A stretch of 5,823 nt of DNA from an uncultured Muribaculaceae bacterium (GTDB lineage: Bacteria > Bacteroidota > Bacteroidia > Bacteroidales > Muribaculaceae): positions 10,166 through 15,988 of the forward strand of contig CAJTQH010000035.1 in the NCBI GenBank assembly GCA_910578305.1. The letters run 5' to 3'. Made by a program: the position numbers and the translations under genes. A model generated the notes under the pieces. That model was not told the origin of the DNA. It did not search any database and was given only the letters and a program-made list of their open reading frames with translations. Positions within the stretch are counted from its first letter, which is position 1. Each line of letters opens with the position of its first letter. Below, piece by piece: positions 1 through 5,610 of the stretch.

Positions 1-95
1 GCGGCTACATACACCGTGGAAAGAAGGCTCCCGAGCGTTGTCCGGTGTGCGGCAAAGAACAGGGCTATTTCGAGCGCAAGAAGCGCAACTACTGA
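1..95 (+). CDS. Rubrerythrin-family protein, C-terminal end only (partial at left edge)
   Basis: Only the last 30 complete codons and the stop TGA (93-95) are present; the window cuts the gene at its 5' side. The peptide contains GYIHRGKKAPERCPVCGK, the second half of a rubredoxin-like iron knuckle: a CGY turn (the cysteine codon is split by the window edge, 'gc' at 1-2 fitting TGC), then GxxAPxxCPVCG with two visible cysteines at about 39-41 and 48-50. In rubrerythrins this C-terminal Fe(SCys)4 domain follows an N-terminal four-helix di-iron domain, and the protein reduces hydrogen peroxide with electrons from rubredoxin or an NAD(P)H reductase in the cytoplasm of anaerobes. The basic tail (FERKKRNY) is plausible for Bacteroidales members. 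A stand-alone rubredoxin or another rubredoxin-tailed protein cannot be excluded because the di-iron domain lies outside the window. Confidence 0.85.
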   Translation, partial: GYIHRGKKAPERCPVCGKEQGYFERKKRNY

Positions 96-118
96 TCCCA
101 TCAATAATATAATAAAGC

Positions 119-149
119 AAAGTGGGGCGGCATCTTGCCGCTCCACTTT
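119..149 (+). terminator. Hairpin terminator after the rubrerythrin gene
   Basis: A 14-bp stem with one G-T pair (119-132 against 136-149) and a 3-base loop lies 23 bases after the rubrerythrin stop. The stem is GC-rich inside (GGGGCGGCA) and A/T at the base. The T-tract after it is poor (ACTTTGCTGA), so it is either a weak intrinsic terminator or a 3'-end stabilising hairpin. The flanks AGC AAAG and CTTTGCT allow a further, bulged extension. Confidence 0.6.
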
Positions 150-163
150 ACTTTGCTGATGAA

Positions 164-210
164 TGAGCATATGCCAGCCTGTTAAAAAGATCACAGCACG
201 GGTATGCTCA
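164..210. repeat. 8-bp perfect inverted repeat with 31-base spacer
   Basis: TGAGCATA at 164-171 is the exact inverse complement of TATGCTCA at 203-210. It lies in the gap between the end of the rubrerythrin gene and the end of the leftward fragment at 261-479. The spacer contains a short A run (AAAAAGA) and the arms are too far apart for an obvious terminator. The 96-260 stretch shows no credible gene. The repeat may be chance or a weak structure formed where two converging transcripts end. Confidence 0.3.
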
Positions 211-260
211 CCGATAGAATTGATTAAGATTTAGTGATAGGGTGTGTATTTACATCAGTA

Positions 261-479
261 TCAGAGCATGACTTTAAATGTGCGTGAGCCGACTCTGACC
301 AGCAGTACTTCGCCATGGGCGACTTCGATGGTCTCGGTGGCATCGGTGGCCTCGAACTGAGGTACTCGTACCATGCCGCGGATATCGTAGACGCTGATAG
401 GAGTACCGGCAGCAGCTCCGCAAACGTTGATCTGTCCGCCTGCGGTGTTGATAGTCACCTGGCTGTCGGAGTCGGTCAC
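261..479 (-). pseudogene. Orphan C-terminal secretion/adhesion-like domain, probable remnant of a larger secreted protein
   Basis: The open frame reads 72 residues from a GTG at 479-477 to TGA at 263-261. It has the make-up of the roughly 80-residue C-terminal domain of many secreted Bacteroidales proteins: a glycine turn and beta strand (GGQINVCGA), the hallmark strand ISVYDIRG, an acidic linker, then IEVAHGEVLLVRVGSRTFKV close to the stop, a Por-type (type IX secretion) or related beta-sandwich tail. There is no signal peptide, passenger domain or membrane segment. The same frame stays open upstream to a TAA at 572-570, and the residues just before the GTG (LPASIEDV) resemble the 'IEDV' linker that normally precedes this domain, so the GTG is probably not a real start. 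An ATGAAGAA start-like site sits at 508-501 in another frame and stops after seven codons. A real small gene is possible but less likely than a truncated 3' remnant. The family assignment rests on motif resemblance only. Confidence 0.55.
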
Positions 480-530
480 ATCTTCTATTGAGGCCGGTAA
501 TTCTTCATGTCGTTTTTTTCTTTTGTTGAT

Positions 531-586
531 TGGTTGATAAAAAAAACGTGAACCCGATATGAGTCCACGTTATGGTTGATAAAAAA
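531..586. repeat. Direct 14-bp repeat flanking the small-RNA terminator
   Basis: TGGTTGATAAAAAA occurs exactly at 531-544 and again at 573-586, 42 bases apart, with the terminator hairpin between the copies. On the transcribed (minus) strand this reads TTTTTTATCAACCA twice, and the second copy is followed by a partial third ATCAAC. It could be a small duplication, a slippage product, or a repeated protein-binding or RNA element. Confidence 0.6.
539..571 (-). terminator. Intrinsic terminator of the predicted small RNA
   Basis: On the minus strand the stem AACGTG/CACGTT (571-566 with 550-545), one A-C mismatch and two more pairs close a short AT-containing loop. The stem is followed at once by eight Ts (546-539; two of them also pair in the stem base). 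On the plus strand nothing like a T-tract follows, so the signal is directional. It ends the transcript started by the promoter at 832-863. Its position 30-60 bases before a start-like ATG at 508 also allows an attenuator role. Confidence 0.8.
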
Positions 587-828
587 TATTCTGATGTCGT
601 CTTTAGATGGCATCCGGGTGGCTATATCTTGCAGGCAGATACACAGCGGCTTTAAAGTATGCCTGTGTGCACTGTCGGTAATCTATATAGCACGACCGGG
701 GGCTATCTATGATAGGGTGTCAAGCCGAACCGCGGTCTCAATTCCTAAAGGGCTCTCTTGCCCTATTTGCCATCGGGAATTGGTCCGGCTTTACGGCCTG
801 TGACGGATGTCACATGAGCCGTTTTGCG
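540..828 (-). ncRNA. Predicted structured small RNA, about 285 nt, family not identified
   Basis: A consensus promoter (832-863) and an intrinsic terminator (539-571) bracket a stretch with no credible protein. I read these foldings on the minus strand. H1 (822-793): ACGGC/GCCGT with an inner GTGAC/GTCAC stem. H2 (789-724): GCCGGACC/GGTTCGGC, then AATTCC/GGAATT, then AGGGC/GCCCT with loop AAGAGA. H3 (709-604), a long interrupted rod: TAGAT/ATCTA, a 5x5 internal loop, CCGG/CCGG, GT/AC, GCTATAT/ATATAGC, then CAGGCA/TGCCTG at the tip. The terminator hairpin follows. A 7-base match GATGGCA (774-768) with TGCCATC (612-606) could join H2 and H3. It lacks the signatures I know for RNase P RNA, tmRNA and SRP RNA. 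The rod-like H3 recalls 6S RNA, and a Bacteroidales 6S-type or Bacteroidales-1-type RNA is the first alternative to test. A cis-acting leader is the second. The start at about 828-825 is inferred from promoter spacing. Confidence 0.72.
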
Positions 829-831
829 CTG

Positions 832-863
832 CAAAATTAGTGGATTCTCCGAAATACTCAAAA
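832..863 (-). promoter_or_regulatory. Consensus Bacteroidetes housekeeping promoter for the small RNA
   Basis: On the minus strand TAATTTTG (839-832) matches the Bacteroidetes -7 element TAnnTTTG at every defined base. A TTTTG (863-859) lies 19 bases upstream and matches the -33 TTTG/TTG element at normal spacing. Transcription would start a few bases downstream, near 828-825. The sequence further upstream is A/T-rich (AAAAAATT at 887-895 region on the plus strand) and carries a tandem 9-base repeat, GTCATGTCG, at 898-915. It is the best promoter in the window. Confidence 0.8.
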
Positions 864-926
864 TATTTCCGCTGGATTTTAGAGTTGAAAAAATTGCGTC
901 ATGTCGGTCATGTCGGCACCGTAATT

Positions 927-966
927 AAAAAAAGCAGGGTCCGGATATGGGTATCCGCAACCCCGC
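927..966 (-). terminator. Intrinsic terminator of the pyruvate:ferredoxin oxidoreductase gene
   Basis: On the minus strand a hairpin begins 33 bases after the oxidoreductase stop. The 966-952 arm pairs with 947-934: a GGATA/TATCC core closed by a 4-base loop, then C-G, a small bulge, TGGG/CCC-type pairs and GC at the base with one mismatch. Seven Ts follow (933-927). The strength of this element makes read-through from the oxidoreductase into the small-RNA unit unlikely. Confidence 0.88.
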
Positions 967-998
967 AGTCGAGAGAATGATGTGTATGTATCTGTACG

Positions 999-3900
999 TC
1001 AGAAAAATCCGTTTTTGCTTTCGGATGCTATGATGGAGTATATGCGCGCGGTGCGCCGGCTGAGTTCGGGCTGTAGTCTGGCGGCTTCCTGGGGGTCGAC
1101 CATGCGCAGATCGGCATAACGATCCTCGCCGTTGATGAATGTGGCGAATGATCCGTCGGGTGCCGGAGAGTCGACTGAAAGCGGGTCGGTTCCTTGCGGT
1201 GCCGCCGGATTGAAGCGGTAAAGAGGCCAGTAGCCCGACTTCACGGCAAGTTTCTCCTCCACAATGCTGTGGCTCATGCCTGTGCGTATGCCGTGGTTGA
1301 TACACGGACAGTAGGCTATGACAATCGAGGGCCCTGGATAAGCTTCGGCTTCGGTGAGAGCGGCAATGGCCTGACTGAAGTCGGCTCCGAGCGATATCGA
1401 GGCCACATACACGTTGCCGTATGTCATCATCATGCGTCCGAGATCTTTTTTATAGGTTCGCTTGCCGTCGGCGGCATATTTCATCACGGCTCCGAGCGGA
1501 GTGGCCTTTGAGGTCTGGCCTCCTGTGTTGGAGTAACATTCGGTGTCCATGACGAGTATGTTGATGTCGACGTTCTGAGCCAGGACGTGGTCGAGTCCGG
1601 CAAATCCGATGTCGTAGGCCCAACCGTCGCCTCCTATGGCCCACACCGACTTCTTGGCCAGTACGTCGGCATTGTCGGCAATGATACGGCAGGCCGGAGA
1701 GTCGGGTGCCGATGTCACCGCACGGGCGAGTGCTACACCGGCCGAGGCCGATCCGGATGCGCTGTCGATGGCGTCGACCCATGCTTTTGCAGCGGCTTTC
1801 AGATCGGGCGGTGCCGCAGAGTCGGCCATGATCTGGCGGGCGGCGTCGGCAGCCGCTGCACGCCGTGTGTCGACGGCACATGCTATACCATAGGCATATT
1901 CGGCATTGTCCTCAAAAAGCGAGTTGCCCCACGCAGGGCCGTGTTCCTGCCGGTCGGTACAGTAGGCATTGCTCGGAAAGTTGGCTCCCCAGATGGAGCT
2001 GCATCCGGTAGCGTTGGCTATGATCATGCGTTCGCCGAATAGCTGTGTGAGCAGTTTGACGTAGGGGGTCTCTCCGCAACCGCCACATGCTCCCGAGAAT
2101 TGCAGCAACGGTCGGTGCAGCTGAGAGCCTTTGAGAGTGGCTCGCGGCAGCAGACTGTCTTTTTCACTTACACGGCGCTGCACGAAGTCGAGCATCTGTA
2201 TCTCACGATCCATGACAGTGTCGGCGGGCACCATGTCGAGAGCCTTGCCAGGGCATATCACCGCGCACGATCCGCAGCCTGTGCAGTCTTCGGCATAGAC
2301 CTGTATGCGATAATGCAGACCCGACAGGTCACCGCCTCCGCGAGCCGGAGCGGATGTGAATCCGGCCGGAGCGGCTGTGAGTTCGGCGTCGGTGAGCAAT
2401 ACGGGGCGTATGGCCGCGTGGGCGCATACCAGTGAGCATTCGGTGCATTGGACGCATTTGGATGCAGTCCATGACGGGACGTTGTCGGCGATACGCCGCT
2501 TTTCATAGGCCGTGGTGCCCATAGGCATAGTGCCGTCGGGGGAGAAAGCCGATACCGGCAGTTCATTACCCAACAGTTTCAGACATGGAAGTGCCACGTC
2601 TTTTATAAAAGCCGGCATGCTATCCGGACTTTCGGCCCCGGAGTCGGCATCCACGGCCCATGAAGCGGAGTAGTCGATGGTCTGTATGGAGGCGGCAGCA
2701 TCGTCCATCGCGGCCATATTGCGGCTCACCACGTCGCCGCCTTCGTGCATGTAGGTGGCTCTGACGAGCTGTCGATAGCTGTCCATGGCTTTGTCGGACA
2801 GCGGACGCATGAGATGGAGAAATACAGTGGCCATGATGGTGTTGATGCGCACTCCCAGTCCGTGGCGCTCGGCAATGGCGCGTGCGTCGATGCTGTAAAA
2901 CCGCACGTGTTTCTGCACTATCTGCCTGCGTAGCGAGGCGGGCAGTCGCGATGCCATGTCCTGTGCGCTCCAAGAGGAGTTGAGCACGAATATTCCTCCC
3001 GGAGCTATGTCGTGCAGCAACTCGAAGCGGGAGGTGTAGATGTCTTTGTTGCAGGCAACGTAGTCGGCGTGGCGTATGGAGTAGGCCGCACGTATTGGAT
3101 TGGGGCCGAATCGCAGCTGCGACACAGTGTAGCCACCCGATTTTTTGGCCGAGTAGCTGAAACTTGCCTGTGTGTAAAGTCCGGCGGTGTCGCTGATGGT
3201 CGATGCGAGCTGCTTGGTGGCTCCAACCGTGCCGTCGCTGCCCATGCCGTAGAATATGCACTGGGTCATGGCCGGATCGTCGACGGGCAGTATGTCGGGC
3301 CCGATGGTCAGCGACAGGTGTGTGACATCGTCGGTTATGCCTACGGTAAATTGTCGGCGAGGCTCGGGCGATACGAGTTCGTCGAATACAGCGGCTGCCA
3401 TGGCCGGATCAAATTCTTTGCTGGCAAGTCCGTAGCGTCCGCCGATCACGGATATGTGCCGATCCGAAGCCTGCACGGCGGCGGCCACGTCGAGGTAGAG
3501 GGGTTCGCCCGGAGCACCGGGTTCTTTGGTGCGGTCGAGCACTGCCATACGCTCCACGGTAGGGGGCAGGGCCTTGAGCAGCTGCTCCATGGGGAACGGA
3601 CGGAAAAGCCGTACTTTAAGCACTCCTGTCCGACGGCCGCGTGCGTTGAGATAGGCTGAGGTATCTTCGGCCACTTCGCCCGACGAGCCCATGGTCACTA
3701 TCACATCGGTGGCCTCGGGGTGACCCGTGTAGTCGACGAGGTGATACTGACGTCCTGTAATGCCTGCCACGCGATCCATGGCTTGCTGCACTATGGAGGG
3801 GAAGACGTCGTAGTAACGGTTGGCGGCTTCGCGGTTCTGGAAGTATACGTCGCTGTTCTGAGCCGATCCGCGTAGGTGCGGGTGCTCTGGATTCATACCT

Positions 3901-4520
3901 CGTGCACGGAACTGTGTCACCTTGTCCCAGTTGACAAGCGGGTACATGGCTTCGTATGGTATGACGTCGATGGTGGCAAGCTCGTTGGAAGTGCGCCATC
4001 CGTCGAAGAAGTGAAGTACCGGCAGCGACCCATCGATGGCGGCCAAATGTGCCACAAGAGCCAGATCCATAGTCTCCTGCACGGATGCCGACGACAGAAA
4101 GGCAAATCCGGTTGCGCGGCAGGCCATGACGTCCTGATGGTCGCCGAATATGCTCAGCGCATGTGTGGCCAGCGAGCGTGTGCCTACATGAAACACTCCG
4201 GGCAGCAGCTCGCCGGCGATCTTGTACATGTTTGGGATCATGAGCATAAGCCCCTGAGATGATGTGAATGTGGTGGCCAGCGAACCGGCGGCCAGAGCTC
4301 CGTGAGTGGCTCCGGCCGCGCCGAGCTCGCTCTCCATCTCTTTGACGGCCATGATGCCTCCGAGCAGATTCCTGCGCCCGGACATGGCCCATTTGTCGGC
4401 GGTTTCGCCCATGGATGCTATTGGGGTTATGGGGTAGATGGTGGCTACTTCGCTCAACGCGTAGGCCACGTGTGCTGCTGCGGTGCAGCCGTCCATCACT
4501 TGTCGGCGGTTTTCAGTCAT
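999..4520 (-). CDS. nifJ: Pyruvate:ferredoxin (flavodoxin) oxidoreductase, single-chain homodimeric type
   Basis: The cytoplasmic enzyme oxidises pyruvate with CoA to acetyl-CoA and CO2 and reduces ferredoxin or flavodoxin; it is the central pyruvate-cleaving step of anaerobes. From the ATG at 4520 it has 1173 residues, normal for the family. Domains in order: N-terminal thiamine-diphosphate domain (YPITP at 29-33; SELGAAGA near 64-71; FGDHQDV near 125-131), a transketolase-C-like domain (about 255-390), the gamma domain (GMGSDGTVGATK near 425-436; KKSGGYTVSQLRFGP near 459-473), two [4Fe-4S] clusters (CVQCTECSLVC at 689-699; CTGCGSCAVIC at 746-756), then the C-terminal thiamine domain with GDGWAYDIG at 964-972 and YSNTGGQ at 996-1002. 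The proximal cluster ligands are Cys812, 815, 840 and 1071, the numbers I recall for the Desulfovibrio africanus enzyme. An in-frame ATG at 4568 would start inside the upstream terminator hairpin and add 16 unconserved residues, so 4520 is preferred. YPITPIAS replaces the usual YPITPSS and CAH the usual CPH, so it may be a divergent paralogue. A weak TAATTTTC lies upstream without a matching -33 element. Confidence 0.96.
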   Translation of the reverse strand: MTENRRQVMDGCTAAAHVAYALSEVATIYPITPIASMGETADKWAMSGRRNLLGGIMAVKEMESELGAAGATHGALAAGSLATTFTSSQGLMLMIPNMYKIAGELLPGVFHVGTRSLATHALSIFGDHQDVMACRATGFAFLSSASVQETMDLALVAHLAAIDGSLPVLHFFDGWRTSNELATIDVIPYEAMYPLVNWDKVTQFRARGMNPEHPHLRGSAQNSDVYFQNREAANRYYDVFPSIVQQAMDRVAGITGRQYHLVDYTGHPEATDVIVTMGSSGEVAEDTSAYLNARGRRTGVLKVRLFRPFPMEQLLKALPPTVERMAVLDRTKEPGAPGEPLYLDVAAAVQASDRHISVIGGRYGLASKEFDPAMAAAVFDELVSPEPRRQFTVGITDDVTHLSLTIGPDILPVDDPAMTQCIFYGMGSDGTVGATKQLASTISDTAGLYTQASFSYSAKKSGGYTVSQLRFGPNPIRAAYSIRHADYVACNKDIYTSRFELLHDIAPGGIFVLNSSWSAQDMASRLPASLRRQIVQKHVRFYSIDARAIAERHGLGVRINTIMATVFLHLMRPLSDKAMDSYRQLVRATYMHEGGDVVSRNMAAMDDAAASIQTIDYSASWAVDADSGAESPDSMPAFIKDVALPCLKLLGNELPVSAFSPDGTMPMGTTAYEKRRIADNVPSWTASKCVQCTECSLVCAHAAIRPVLLTDAELTAAPAGFTSAPARGGGDLSGLHYRIQVYAEDCTGCGSCAVICPGKALDMVPADTVMDREIQMLDFVQRRVSEKDSLLPRATLKGSQLHRPLLQFSGACGGCGETPYVKLLTQLFGERMIIANATGCSSIWGANFPSNAYCTDRQEHGPAWGNSLFEDNAEYAYGIACAVDTRRAAAADAARQIMADSAAPPDLKAAAKAWVDAIDSASGSASAGVALARAVTSAPDSPACRIIADNADVLAKKSVWAIGGDGWAYDIGFAGLDHVLAQNVDINILVMDTECYSNTGGQTSKATPLGAVMKYAADGKRTYKKDLGRMMMTYGNVYVASISLGADFSQAIAALTEAEAYPGPSIVIAYCPCINHGIRTGMSHSIVEEKLAVKSGYWPLYRFNPAAPQGTDPLSVDSPAPDGSFATFINGEDRYADLRMVDPQEAARLQPELSRRTARIYSIIASESKNGFF

Positions 4521-4559
4521 AAGGAGCGGTCGGTTGAAAACGGGTGGAAAATTAAAGGT

Positions 4560-4606
4560 AAAAAACAATCCTGCCGGGCCGGATCATTTTCGGCCGGGCG
4601 GGATTG
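4560..4606 (-). terminator. Intrinsic terminator of the AEC permease gene
   Basis: On the minus strand a long GC-rich hairpin starts 24 bases after the permease stop. Outer pairs C4566-G4606 through C4575-G4597 (one T-G pair) and inner pairs 4577-4581 with 4595-4591 are separated by one G-G mismatch and enclose a 9-base loop. Six Ts follow (4565-4560). It ends 40 bases before the oxidoreductase ATG, so the two genes are probably transcribed separately or with low read-through. Confidence 0.9.
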
Positions 4607-4629
4607 CCGGTTGTTTCACAATATAGTCG

Positions 4630-5610
4630 TCATGCCATGGGGAACATGTTCAAAGCTACATCAGTAAGCCATATCCACAGAGGGCAGAATCCGATGAAGA
4701 GTATCACGCTTAGTGTTAGCGATGATGTGCCTGTGGCCACGTATGTGTCGTATTCGTCGGCAATGATGATGCCTGAGAATGCCGGTGGAAGTGCGCATGC
4801 CACTACGAGCATCTTGAGATTGAGGGGATCCATGTGGCAGAGCATACCTACGATGAGGGCTGCTGCCGGCATGACTATGAGTTTCAGTATACTGCCGAGC
4901 ACTCCCTGCCAGTTGATCTTGAACTGTACGGCCGAGAGGGTGATGCCGGCAGAGAATACTGCCATAGAGGCGTTGGCCTTGGCCATGAGGTCAAATGACG
5001 GACTTAGCTCCTTGGGCCATGGTATTCCGCAGAGTACCCATATCACGGCCAGGATAGGAGCCCATGCCACAGGCTGCATGAGTGCGTGGAGCACAGGAGC
5101 CCATGCACTTGTTTTCTTGCCGTTTTTGGCAGCGCCTTGTTTTTCGATAGAGGCGTTGAGCAGCGACAGTCCGACAGGAATGCCCACGGCGTTGACCACG
5201 ATGCCCACGATGGCTACTACGAGAGCCACTGCCGGGGTGGTGCCGAAAATAGGCTCAAGCACCGCAAATCCGAGGAATCCGATGGTTGGCGAGCCGTTGA
5301 TAAGTGCGGCAATAGCACCGTCGGCGCCGTTGTTGCCTTTGAAGCACTTGGCAAATACGAAGTAGACTATCATGAAGCAGGCCATGATCACCACCAGCGA
5401 CACGATGGATAATTTCAGGTCGTGGTAGAGCATCTCTCGTGTCGACTGCACGATAGATACGAACAGAGCTGCCGGCAAGGCGAAGTCGAGCACTACCTTA
5501 TTGAATTTCTTTGCGTCATCGCCTGAAAACGCGCCCTTCTTTCCGGCTATGAAACCGGCCAGCATGATCACTACGATCGGGACGATGGCATATAAAATAA
5601 TGTGTAGCAT
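4630..5610 (-). CDS. AEC-family (auxin efflux carrier-like) membrane permease
   Basis: This inner-membrane transporter of the AEC/BART superfamily has 326 residues from the ATG at 5610, within the usual 300-330. I count ten hydrophobic segments, at about residues 1-22, 38-55, 65-90, 99-122, 126-151, 173-196, 203-228, 237-258, 263-287 and 292-323, with a charged loop after the fifth (KQGAAKNGKK). This matches the two five-helix repeats of the fold. Motifs include LDFALPAALF in segment 2, NGSPTIGFLGFAV in segment 4 and ALPPAFSGIIIADEY in segment 9, the discontinuous-helix region typical of the family. Bacterial members move malate, malonate or other carboxylates, but the substrate cannot be read here. 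The frame is open upstream to the right edge, and an ATG at 5694 would add 28 polar residues; I reject it because MLHIILYAIVPIVVIML starts the first helix directly. I see no clear promoter or Shine-Dalgarno site. It lies upstream of the pyruvate oxidoreductase on the same strand but has its own terminator. Confidence 0.9.
   Translation of the reverse strand: MLHIILYAIVPIVVIMLAGFIAGKKGAFSGDDAKKFNKVVLDFALPAALFVSIVQSTREMLYHDLKLSIVSLVVIMACFMIVYFVFAKCFKGNNGADGAIAALINGSPTIGFLGFAVLEPIFGTTPAVALVVAIVGIVVNAVGIPVGLSLLNASIEKQGAAKNGKKTSAWAPVLHALMQPVAWAPILAVIWVLCGIPWPKELSPSFDLMAKANASMAVFSAGITLSAVQFKINWQGVLGSILKLIVMPAAALIVGMLCHMDPLNLKMLVVACALPPAFSGIIIADEYDTYVATGTSSLTLSVILFIGFCPLWIWLTDVALNMFPMA

Noticed and set aside
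576..803. A 75-codon open frame on the plus strand containing a CPIC motif
   Set aside because: It lies opposite the predicted small RNA, lacks a promoter on that strand, and has no recognisable family composition; the bases are explained by RNA stems.
540..828. Cobalamin or TPP riboswitch, RNase P, tmRNA or SRP identity for the structured RNA
   Set aside because: The conserved core sequences I know for these families are not present on the transcribed strand.
925..1305. A 126-codon leftward frame overlapping the end of the oxidoreductase gene
   Set aside because: It is an off-frame reading of the oxidoreductase that runs through its terminator hairpin; histidine- and arginine-rich composition is typical of a shadow frame in GC-rich DNA.
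3012..3659. A 215-codon plus-strand frame opposite the oxidoreductase gene
   Set aside because: The minus-strand enzyme is complete and conserved here; the plus frame is open because of codon bias and resembles no family.
2620..4392. Several arginine/histidine-rich leftward frames of 200-260 codons inside the oxidoreductase gene
   Set aside because: These are alternate readings of the same strand, with no start context and composition typical of shadows.
4604..5365. A 253-codon plus-strand frame opposite the permease
   Set aside because: It is the antisense of a clear ten-helix transporter, with no membrane or domain pattern of its own.
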